Shown: in pieces, positions 6,212 to 12,344 of the stretch
Layout: each line of letters opens with the position of its first letter
How positions within the stretch are numbered: the first letter of the stretch is position 1
Assembly: GCA_937951895.1 (NCBI GenBank)
Contig: CALFER010000075.1
Coordinates: 1 to 12,344, forward strand
Reading direction: 5' to 3'
Source of the DNA: an uncultured bacterium
Lineage (GTDB): Bacteria; CSSED10-310; CALFER01
DNA length: 12,344 bases
Position numbers and translations under genes: made by a program
Notes under the pieces: generated by a model
Seen by the model: the letters and a program-made list of their open reading frames with translations, nothing else
Told to the model about the DNA's origin: nothing
Databases searched by the model: none

Positions 6212-8014
6212 GTGAGTCTCGATCATATCCGCAACTTCAGCATCATCGCGCACATCGATCACGGTAAATCCACGCTGGCCGACCGTCTGATCCAGCGTGC
6301 AGGACTGATCGATGAACGGAAGTTCCACAACCAGATTCTCGACAATATGGACATCGAACGCGAGCGGGGGATCACCATCAAAAGCCAGACGGTCTGCCTG
6401 AAGCACACCGGACGGGATGGCAAACCGTATCTGCTCAACCTGATCGACACACCCGGACACGTCGATTTCGCTTATGAGGTGTCCCGTGCGCTGGCCTCAT
6501 GTGAAGGAGTCCTGCTCCTGGTCGACGCGGCGCAGGGGGTCGAAGCACAGACACTCGCCAACCTCTATGCCGCCATGGAACATGATCTCGAAATCATCCC
6601 CGTCATCAACAAGATCGATCTCCCGTCGGCAGATATCGAGGCGACGCGGGAGCAGATCGAAATCGAACTCGGACTCGATTCCGACGGCGCCATTCTCTGC
6701 TCCGCCAAAGAGGGAACCGGAATCGACGAACTGCTCGACGCCATTGTCACCCGTATCCCGCCTCCCAAGGGCGACCCGGTTGCGCCGCTCACGGCACTGA
6801 TCTTCGACGCGCATTACGATTCGTTTCGGGGCGCCGTCATGAGTGTCCGGGTGTTCGACGGCACGGTGAAACCGGGAGACATCCTCAGAATGATGTCCAA
6901 CGGCGCCGTCCACAAGGTCGAGGAAGTCGGAGTGTTTCTTCTCCATCGAGACAAACGCAACGAACTGATGGCCGGCGAAGTCGGTTACATCATCGCAGGG
7001 ATCAAAACCGTCGGTGAAACGCGGATCGGCGACACGATCACACTCGATGACAGACCGGCTTCGACACCGCTGCCCGGATTCAAGGAAATCAAGCCCGTCG
7101 TCTTCTCGTCCATCTACCCGATCGACGCAGACGACTATGGATCCCTCCTGGATTCGCTCGAACGCTATAAACTCAACGACGCCGCACTGATCTACCAGAA
7201 AGACACCTCCGCCGCGCTCGGACAGGGATTCCGCTGCGGTTTTCTGGGTCTCCTCCATCTCGAAGTGTTCCAGGAAAGGCTCGAACGCGAGTTCTTCCAG
7301 TCCATCATCATGACGTTCCCCAGCGTACAGTATGAATTCACGCTCAAGAGCGGCGAGCAACACACGATCGACAATCCGACGTATTATCCCGATCCGTCGA
7401 TGATCGACGAGGCCCGTGAGCCGTTCATCAAAGCGACGATCATGATTCCCGAGCGTTACATGGGGGCGGTGATGAAGCTTTGCATGGAGCGGCGGGGCGA
7501 GAATTCCCGGTTCAATTATCCCGCTCCGGGACGCATCGAGGTCATCTTCGACATGCCGCTCGCGGAAGTCGTCTACGATTTCTACGACAAGCTCAAGAGC
7601 GTCACGCAGGGATACGGGTCATTCGATTACGAACTGATCGGATACCGGCCCGGCCCGCTGGTCAAGGTGGACATCCTGGTCAATGGTGACAAGGTCGATG
7701 CGCTCTCGATCATCGTCCACGAGGAGCGCGCGCGAACGAAAGCACTGCAGATCTGCGAGCGTCTCGAGGAGGAAATCCCCCGCCATCAGTTCAAGATCGC
7801 CATTCAGGGCGCCATCGGGGGCAAGATCATCGCCCGCACCACCGTTCAGCCGTTCCGGAAGGACGTTCTGGCGAAATGCTACGGCGGCGATATCACGCGC
7901 AAACGAAAGCTGCTCGAAAAACAAGCCCGCGGAAAGAAGAAGATGAAGATGATCGGCGCCGTGATGATTCCCCAGAGCGCATTCGTCGCGGTTCTACGGA
8001 CAGACGAAGAATGA
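6212..8014 (+). CDS. lepA: Elongation factor 4 (LepA), ribosomal back-translocating GTPase
   Basis: The 600-aa protein is full length for the family. LepA binds the ribosome and acts on translocation or on 30S biogenesis and initiation; it is non-essential in most bacteria. The G-domain motifs are all present: G1 AHIDHGKST (13-21), switch I/G2 RERGITIK (50-57), G3 DTPGH (79-83), G4 NKID (133-136) and G5 SAK (164-166). The LepA-specific C-terminal domain is intact, ending with QPFRKDVLAKCYGGDITRKR, a family signature, followed by a basic KKKMKMIG stretch and a conserved end. GTG 6212 is the start, with GGGAGG at 6198-6203, eight bases upstream. It lies between the flippase (15 bp before) and hemW (4 bp after). 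The hemW neighbour is a widespread arrangement; the flippase neighbour is not. Confidence 0.98.
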   Translation: MSLDHIRNFSIIAHIDHGKSTLADRLIQRAGLIDERKFHNQILDNMDIERERGITIKSQTVCLKHTGRDGKPYLLNLIDTPGHVDFAYEVSRALASCEGVLLLVDAAQGVEAQTLANLYAAMEHDLEIIPVINKIDLPSADIEATREQIEIELGLDSDGAILCSAKEGTGIDELLDAIVTRIPPPKGDPVAPLTALIFDAHYDSFRGAVMSVRVFDGTVKPGDILRMMSNGAVHKVEEVGVFLLHRDKRNELMAGEVGYIIAGIKTVGETRIGDTITLDDRPASTPLPGFKEIKPVVFSSIYPIDADDYGSLLDSLERYKLNDAALIYQKDTSAALGQGFRCGFLGLLHLEVFQERLEREFFQSIIMTFPSVQYEFTLKSGEQHTIDNPTYYPDPSMIDEAREPFIKATIMIPERYMGAVMKLCMERRGENSRFNYPAPGRIEVIFDMPLAEVVYDFYDKLKSVTQGYGSFDYELIGYRPGPLVKVDILVNGDKVDALSIIVHEERARTKALQICERLEEEIPRHQFKIAIQGAIGGKIIARTTVQPFRKDVLAKCYGGDITRKRKLLEKQARGKKKMKMIGAVMIPQSAFVAVLRTDEE

Positions 8015-8018
8015 GCGC

Positions 8019-9176
8019 GTGAACGCGGGACTCTACGTTCACGTCCCATTCTGCATCGCGAAATGCCCCTATTGCGATTTCACGTCCGTTCCCAACCTGG
8101 ACCTGATTCCGACCTGGCTCGACGCAATACTCTCAGAAATCGATCGAGCACCCGGAATGTTTCAACGGATCGAAACGGTATATGTTGGCGGGGGCACACC
8201 GTCCGCGCTTCCGAGATCCGCTTTGCTCAGCCTGTTCGCCCACATCCAGGCACGTTTCCATACCTCATCAGCCACCGAAATCACTCTCGAAGCCAACCCG
8301 GAACACATATCAGCCGCCAATCTTCACTTCTGGGAATCGCTCGGAATCAACCGCATCAGTCTCGGCATCCAGGCGCTCAATTCGCGCGATCTGCGGTTCC
8401 TCGGCCGTCGCCACACCCCGGCTGACGCGATCGCCGCCTGCAGGCTCACTCGGGCCGTCTCACACATGACTCTCAGCGTCGATCTCATGTTCGGACTCCC
8501 GGGCCAATCACCATCGGCCTGGCTGCGCACACTCGCCCACGCCGTGAGCCTCCAACCGGATCATCTCTCATGCTACCAACTCGATCCTGTCCCGGGTACA
8601 GCCCTGATGAAACAGATCCAGACCGGGAAAGTCCACGAAGTGCCGGAAATCCGCCAGAAGCGGCTGTTTCGGGCGACGAGTCGCTTTCTTGAGCAGAAAG
8701 GGTACGGGCATTACGAGATTTCGAATTTCAGTCGGAATCCCGAGTCGGAATGCAGACACAACAGGAACTACTGGAACCACACGCCGTATCTCGGCGTCGG
8801 CCCTTCGGCCCATTCGTTCGACGGCCGCACACGCTGGTGGAACATCAAGGCGATCGGAATGTACGCGAAACGCTTGCGGGAAGGGCGACCCGCGGAAGAC
8901 GGCCGGGAAACACTCCATGACACGCAACTCCGGTTGGAAGAACTGGCATTGGGACTGCGGACGAAACAGGGAGTGGCGATCGAATCCGTGCGGTGGTTCG
9001 ATCCGGACCTGGAGCGAACGGGGAAACTGATCGAAGCCGGCTGGGTCCGGGAACAACGCGGATGGCTCCGGGCGACGCTCGATGGATTCTGTCTGGCCGA
9101 CCGTCTGCCCGTTGACATCATCGGAAATTCACTGGATGATCCGACCGGGAAAGATGAGGTGACGGCATGCCGATGA
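8019..9176 (+). CDS. hemW: Radical SAM heme chaperone HemW
   Basis: The 385-aa cytoplasmic radical SAM protein belongs to the HemW (former HemN-like) family, which binds heme and delivers it to respiratory enzymes. The cluster motif is C12-x3-C16-x2-C19 followed by D20-F21; true coproporphyrinogen dehydrogenase HemN has another Cys at the F21 position, so this is HemW. The SAM-binding GGGTPS is at 57-62. The HemW signature CRHNRNYWNHTPYLGVGPSA and the following HSF are complete, and the C-terminal HemN_C region covers about the last 100 residues. GTG 8019 is the only usable start: the ATG at 8011 overlaps the lepA stop but reaches a stop after three codons. No clear ribosome binding site is visible, so translation probably depends on ribosomes finishing lepA. 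Its end overlaps the downstream RHH gene by 10 bp. Confidence 0.95.
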   Translation: MNAGLYVHVPFCIAKCPYCDFTSVPNLDLIPTWLDAILSEIDRAPGMFQRIETVYVGGGTPSALPRSALLSLFAHIQARFHTSSATEITLEANPEHISAANLHFWESLGINRISLGIQALNSRDLRFLGRRHTPADAIAACRLTRAVSHMTLSVDLMFGLPGQSPSAWLRTLAHAVSLQPDHLSCYQLDPVPGTALMKQIQTGKVHEVPEIRQKRLFRATSRFLEQKGYGHYEISNFSRNPESECRHNRNYWNHTPYLGVGPSAHSFDGRTRWWNIKAIGMYAKRLREGRPAEDGRETLHDTQLRLEELALGLRTKQGVAIESVRWFDPDLERTGKLIEAGWVREQRGWLRATLDGFCLADRLPVDIIGNSLDDPTGKDEVTACR

Positions 9177-9400
9177 GCACGGAAAGCAAGGTGACGATCA
9201 AGATTCCAAGGGCGCTGTACCGGCGTCTGACCGAGATCATCGATGGATCGGGATTCGATTCGGTCACGGATTTCGTGGTGTATGTGTTGCGGGACATCGC
9301 GTCGAATGCGGCAGACGACGCGAGTGTCGATCCGGTGAAACAGACGGGGCGCGATCTGGAAAACGTGCGGAAACGCTTGAAACGCCTCGGGTATCTCTGA
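9167..9400 (+). CDS. CopG-type ribbon-helix-helix protein, candidate regulator
   Basis: The 77-aa protein has the RHH layout: a beta strand SKVTIKIP (7-14), helix A ALYRRLTEIIDGSG (16-29), the S/T turn DSVTDF (31-36) and helix B VVYVLRDIA (37-45). The charged tail ends in LENVRKRLKRLGYL, an ending I recall in a distinct group of CopG-like proteins. ATG 9167 is chosen for GAGG at 9156-9159, seven bases upstream; ATG 9173, which overlaps the hemW stop as ATGA, is the alternative and would remove two residues. It overlaps hemW by 10 bp, so it is co-transcribed with it, and lies 48 bp before the sulfate transporter genes with no terminator between. Regulating that transporter is plausible; its DNA target and any ligand are unknown. 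Confidence 0.85.
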   Translation: MPMSTESKVTIKIPRALYRRLTEIIDGSGFDSVTDFVVYVLRDIASNAADDASVDPVKQTGRDLENVRKRLKRLGYL

Positions 9401-9448
9401 TAAGTATTCCCATAGCACTCCAATGAGAGTGTCAAAGGAGGCTTCACC
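9401..9448 (+). promoter_or_regulatory. Short leader with dyad upstream of the sulfate transporter operon
   Basis: The dyad CACTC-CAATGA-GAGTG (9416-9431), extendable by one G-T pair, lies just before the strong ribosome binding site AAGGAGG. There is no T run, so it is not a terminator. It could be an operator for the adjacent RHH protein or an RNA hairpin next to the ribosome binding site. TTGAAA at 9377-9382 lacks a good -10 partner, so no promoter is called. Confidence 0.35.
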
Positions 9449-10543
9449 ATGCATCATTTCGTCATCAGGACCGTGTGTCTGTTGCTGACATCCGCGCTGC
9501 TTCTGGGATTTGCGGGATGTTCGTCGTCCAAACCTCAGGATCGCGCCGCCCCGGCCGCTCCGGCCACGGAAGACAAGTTGATTCTGGGCGCTTACACCGT
9601 TCCCAAGGAAGCGTATGAAAAGGAGATTCTTCCGGCATTCCAGGCTTACTGGAAAGAAAAAACCGGGCGCACCGTCACGTTTGACCAGTCCTACGTGGGA
9701 TCGGGGGCGCAGGCTCGAGCGATCTGTGCCGGATTCGAGGCCGACATCGCCGCGTTGTCTCTCGAGGCGGATGTCGATCAGATCGTGAAGGCCGGGTTGA
9801 TCACGCATGACTGGAAGAGCAACGCTTGGCGAGGGTTCATCACGGATTCCGTCGTCGTGATCGGTTATCGGCCCGGCAATCCGCGCGGCATTGAGGACTG
9901 GGAGGATCTGACCGGATCCGATATTGACGTGCTGTGTCCGAATCCCAAGACATCGGGAGGCGCTCAGTGGTTCGTCAACGCGCTCATTGGTGCGGGGATG
10001 AAGAAGAGTGAGGTTGAGAAGGGTGAGAAGGATTCGGCAGCCGGCCGCGATCTGCTTGTCCGCGTGATGAAGCGGGTAAAAGTCATGGACAAGTCGGGTC
10101 GGGAATCGGTCACGACGTTCGAAAGAGGCATCGGTGATGCGATTCTGACCTATGAGAACGAAGCGTTGTTGCGGACCATGCAGGGGCGTGATTTTCCGTT
10201 TGCGATTCCGAAGGCGACCATTCTGATTGAAAACCCTGTCGCCCTTGTTGACAAGCATGTCGACAAGCATGGAGTTCGGGCGGTGGCTGAGGAGTTCGTG
10301 AAGTTTCTGTATACCGAAGACTGCCAGCGCGCGTTTGCGAAGTATGGTTTTCGGCCGGTTCTGAGTCAGATCGCGGAGGAATTCCAGGAGAAGTATCCCG
10401 TTCCACCGTTCCTTTTCACCGTCGATTATCTCGGGGGATGGTCGGAAATCGAGCGAAACATCTTCAGTGAGACCGGAATCTGGAATGAAGTGGGCCGGGA
10501 GATGACCGCTACGGAATCGGCGCCGGAGCCCGCCGCCCGATAA
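9449..10543 (+). CDS. Sulfate/thiosulfate ABC transporter substrate-binding lipoprotein
   Basis: The 364-aa protein is the periplasmic anion-binding component of a sulfate importer. The N-terminus is a lipoprotein signal with lipobox F-A-G-C, C24 being the predicted lipidated cysteine; Phe at -3 is unusual but tolerated. A Pro-Ala tether (33-39) follows. The mature part starts with LILGAYTVPKEAYEKEILPA and carries QSYVGSGAQARA (80-91), the NPKTSGGAQW sulfate-family motif (165-174) and TYENEALL. Classical Sbp/CysP has QSHGGSSKQ-like residues at the first motif, so this is a diverged branch; thiosulfate or another oxyanion cannot be excluded. AAGGAGG precedes the ATG at good spacing. It is the first gene of a four-gene operon, one base before cysT. 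Lipid anchoring fits either a Gram-positive or a diderm cell; the context favours diderm. Confidence 0.92.
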   Translation: MHHFVIRTVCLLLTSALLLGFAGCSSSKPQDRAAPAAPATEDKLILGAYTVPKEAYEKEILPAFQAYWKEKTGRTVTFDQSYVGSGAQARAICAGFEADIAALSLEADVDQIVKAGLITHDWKSNAWRGFITDSVVVIGYRPGNPRGIEDWEDLTGSDIDVLCPNPKTSGGAQWFVNALIGAGMKKSEVEKGEKDSAAGRDLLVRVMKRVKVMDKSGRESVTTFERGIGDAILTYENEALLRTMQGRDFPFAIPKATILIENPVALVDKHVDKHGVRAVAEEFVKFLYTEDCQRAFAKYGFRPVLSQIAEEFQEKYPVPPFLFTVDYLGGWSEIERNIFSETGIWNEVGREMTATESAPEPAAR

Positions 10544-10544
10544 C

Positions 10545-11333
10545 ATGCTTCTTCGCTCGCTCGCCATCACCTTCATCGGGCTGTTCGTCATCCTGCCTCT
10601 GGTCGCCATCACCGCTCGTTCCTTCGAGGACGGGCCTGCGCGACTGTGGAAGGACATTCTGCAGCCCGATGCGCTCTTCAGTGTGCAACTGACCTGCGCG
10701 CTCGCGTTCATGATGATCCTGATCAACGCCGTGATGGGGACGCTGACCGCCTGGGTGCTGGTCCGCCACTCGTTCCCCGGGAAATCGATCGTCAACGCGC
10801 TGATCGATCTTCCCTTTGCCATTCCGACCATTGTCACCGGGTTGATGCTGGTGATTCTCTATGGCCCGGTCAGTCCGATCGGCCGGTTTCTGACCGCTCA
10901 CGGGATCGAAGTGATCTATGCGAAACCCGGGATCATTCTTGCGTTGCTGTTCGTGACACTCCCGTTCGTCGTCCGGGCCGTGCAACCCGTTCTGATGGAG
11001 ATGGATCCGGAAATCGAGGAAGCCGCGATGACGCTCGGTGCAAACCGATGGACCGCCTTTCGCCGCGTGGTCATGCCGTCGATTCTGCCGGCGGTTCTGA
11101 CGGGATCGGCTCAGGCATTCAGTCGTGCGTTGGGCGAGTTCGGTTCGGTTGTCGTCGTCGCGGGGAACATCCCGTTCAGGACGCAGGTCGCACCGGTGTA
11201 TATTTACGGTGAGATTGAAAGTTACAATCCCAGGGGTGCGCTGGCCGTTTCCGTCATGCTTCTCGCCATTTCGCTCGGCGTCCTGATCGCCCTGAATCTG
11301 CTGCAGCGCTGGGGCAGGAATCGAGAATCATGA
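10545..11333 (+). CDS. cysT: Sulfate/thiosulfate ABC transporter permease CysT (CysU)
   Basis: The 262-aa inner-membrane permease forms, with CysW, the translocation channel of the CysAWTP complex. Six hydrophobic segments are visible. The EAA loop, which docks on the ATPase, is EEAAMTLGANRWTAFRRVVM with the conserved Gly, and SRALGEFGSVVVVAGNIP is the CysT-typical stretch after it; PFAIPTIVTG marks the membrane core. It is slightly shorter than E. coli CysU (277 aa) because the N-terminal cytoplasmic tail is short. The start lies one base after the stop of the binding-protein gene and has no good ribosome binding site (a GGAG is too far upstream), so translation likely depends on coupling. 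It overlaps cysW by 4 bp as ATGA. Confidence 0.95.
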   Translation: MLLRSLAITFIGLFVILPLVAITARSFEDGPARLWKDILQPDALFSVQLTCALAFMMILINAVMGTLTAWVLVRHSFPGKSIVNALIDLPFAIPTIVTGLMLVILYGPVSPIGRFLTAHGIEVIYAKPGIILALLFVTLPFVVRAVQPVLMEMDPEIEEAAMTLGANRWTAFRRVVMPSILPAVLTGSAQAFSRALGEFGSVVVVAGNIPFRTQVAPVYIYGEIESYNPRGALAVSVMLLAISLGVLIALNLLQRWGRNRES

Positions 11334-12127
11334 GCCGTCATGTTCTGACCGCCGTCATGCTGCTCTGGCTGACCTTCCTGGTTATCGTTCCGCTCGGTGC
11401 CGTCGGATGGAGCGCTTTCGAGAACGGACCGGGGCCGTTTTTCCAGGCGCTGAACAACCCGTCCGCGCGTCATGCGTTCGGTTTGACTCTCGGAATCACC
11501 ACTCTCGCCGTCGTGATCAACACCCTGTTTGGAGTCATCCTGGCACTGGTACTTTCCCGGCAGCGTTTCCGGGGTCGACTCATCCTGGAGGAACTCACCA
11601 GTCTGCCGCTCGCGGTATCGCCTGTCGTCGCCGGGTTCATGTTCATCATCCTCTTCGGCAAGACCGGCTGGCTGGGGAGGTGGTTCGAGGCCGGCGGGAT
11701 TCAGATCATCTATGCGCTTCCCGGCATGATACTCGCCACCATCTTCGTCACGCTTCCGTTCACCGCCAAGGAACTCATCCCGATTCTCCGCGAACTCGGA
11801 ACGGATCAGGAAGATGCCGCCCGGACGCTCGGAGCTTCGCCCCGGCAGATTTTTTTTCGTGTGACGTTGCCGTCGGTCCGCTGGGCACTGGCCTATGGCA
11901 TCACCCTGACCACCGCCCGGGCACTCGGGGAATTCGGCGCGGTGCTGGTCGTCAGCGGCAGTGTCATCGGTCGCACGCAGACCGCGACACTTTTCATCCA
12001 TCAGGAATTCACGGATTTTCATTACCAGGGTGCGTTTTCGGCGTCTGTCGCGCTGGCCGCCATTTCCTTCTGCATGCTCGTCATCATGGAACTTCTCAAG
12101 AGGCGCATCGAGATCCGGAAGGATTGA
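11330..12127 (+). CDS. cysW: Sulfate/thiosulfate ABC transporter permease CysW
   Basis: The 265-aa permease is the partner of CysT. It has six hydrophobic segments and PLAVSPVVAGFMFIILFG, the CysW-typical form of the core motif where CysT has PFAIPTIVTG. The EAA loop is QEDAARTLGASPRQIFFRVT, and ARALGEFGAVLVVSGSVIGR follows. The ATG overlaps the cysT stop (ATGA), implying coupled synthesis of the two subunits. A run of eight T (11850-11857) within the EAA loop codons is unusual in this GC-rich gene and could slip. cysA follows after 16 bp. Confidence 0.95.
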   Translation: MSRHVLTAVMLLWLTFLVIVPLGAVGWSAFENGPGPFFQALNNPSARHAFGLTLGITTLAVVINTLFGVILALVLSRQRFRGRLILEELTSLPLAVSPVVAGFMFIILFGKTGWLGRWFEAGGIQIIYALPGMILATIFVTLPFTAKELIPILRELGTDQEDAARTLGASPRQIFFRVTLPSVRWALAYGITLTTARALGEFGAVLVVSGSVIGRTQTATLFIHQEFTDFHYQGAFSASVALAAISFCMLVIMELLKRRIEIRKD

Positions 12128-12143
12128 GGCATTGGGAGCAGTC

Positions 12144-12344
12144 ATGGGTATTGTCGTTCAGAACATCACCAAGCGGTTTACGGCGGGGGGCGGCTCCGGC
12201 GGATTTGTGGCCGTGGACGACGTCAGCTTCACCGTCGGCCGCGGACGTCTCGTGGCGCTGCTCGGCCCGAGCGGTTCCGGGAAGAGCACGATTTTGAGGA
12301 TGATCGCGGGACTCGAGCAGCCCGATTCCGGCGAAATTTATCTC
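12144..12344 (+). CDS. cysA: Sulfate/thiosulfate ABC transporter ATPase CysA, 3' truncated by the window
   Basis: Only the first 67 codons are in the window. They encode the start of an ABC ATPase: strand VVQNITKRF, then AVDDVSFTV, and a perfect Walker A GPSGSGKST (41-49), followed by ILRMIAGLEQPDSGEIYL, close to CysA-type sequences. It energises import by hydrolysing ATP on the cytoplasmic side. The ATG at 12144 has GGGAG at 12134-12138, five bases upstream. A Gly/Ser-rich insert (about 14-20) lies between KRF and AVDDV where E. coli CysA has only a short turn. The Q-loop, signature and Walker B motifs lie beyond the window, so the assignment rests mainly on operon position. Confidence 0.9.
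   Translation, partial: MGIVVQNITKRFTAGGGSGGFVAVDDVSFTVGRGRLVALLGPSGSGKSTILRMIAGLEQPDSGEIYL

Noticed and set aside
5056..6267. Open frame of 403 codons on the plus strand
   Set aside because: It is a shadow of the flippase gene: Arg-, His- and Pro-rich with no membrane segments or family pattern.
8011..8022. ATG 8011 overlapping the lepA stop as the start of hemW
   Set aside because: It is out of frame with hemW and stops after three codons.
8768..10837. 689-codon open frame on the minus strand
   Set aside because: It is antisense to hemW, the RHH gene, the binding-protein gene and cysT, all with clear family motifs. The translation is low-complexity, basic and unlike any family; GC-rich codon bias explains the long open frame.
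11222..12145. 307-codon open frame on the minus strand
   Set aside because: It is antisense to cysT and cysW; the translation is rich in Asp, Glu, Arg and Gly and lacks folds or a ribosome binding site.

Overview
The window looks like chromosomal DNA from a moderately GC-rich, probably Gram-negative and uncultured bacterium. The evidence is strong GGAGG-type ribosome binding sites, frequent GTG starts, tight ATGA gene overlaps, a lipoprotein-type sulfate-binding protein, a Wzx-type flippase and a secreted protein with Pro-Thr linkers. That linker style, with an FWPSW-containing C-terminal domain, resembles from memory proteins of deep-branching candidate phyla (for example Sumerlaeota- or Hydrogenedentota-like genomes). 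No sequence search was possible, so the phylum is a guess. There is no rRNA, tRNA, CRISPR array, insertion sequence or phage gene.

Layout. Positions 1-456 are non-coding and hold five 49-bp tandem repeats plus a decayed sixth; three of the units carry a perfect 7+1+7 dyad. A secreted two-domain protein with Pro-Thr linkers follows (457-1332, +). It converges on, and overlaps by 52 bp, a three-gene minus-strand operon (2831 down to 1281): a membrane SPFH/Band 7 protein, a 59-aa ribbon-helix-helix (RHH) protein starting at GTG, and a small two-helix membrane protein with a PH-like domain. The operon has a good sigma70-type promoter (TTGACA, 17 bp, TAGTAT). Four TGATATCA-like boxes spaced exactly 11 bp apart lie across it, as expected of an operator for cooperatively bound RHH dimers. 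The simplest reading is that the RHH protein represses its own operon. This is the most interesting structure in the window.

From 3025 onward every gene is on the plus strand: a GT-C-fold membrane glycosyltransferase-like protein, a lipid-linked oligosaccharide flippase, lepA (elongation factor 4), hemW, a CopG-type RHH protein that overlaps the end of hemW, and a sulfate/thiosulfate ABC importer (binding lipoprotein, CysT, CysW, and CysA cut by the window end). The transporter genes are abutting or overlapping and form an operon. The RHH gene 48 bp upstream of them is a candidate local regulator. The glycosyltransferase and flippase suggest cell-surface glycan work; lepA and hemW are a commonly adjacent housekeeping pair.
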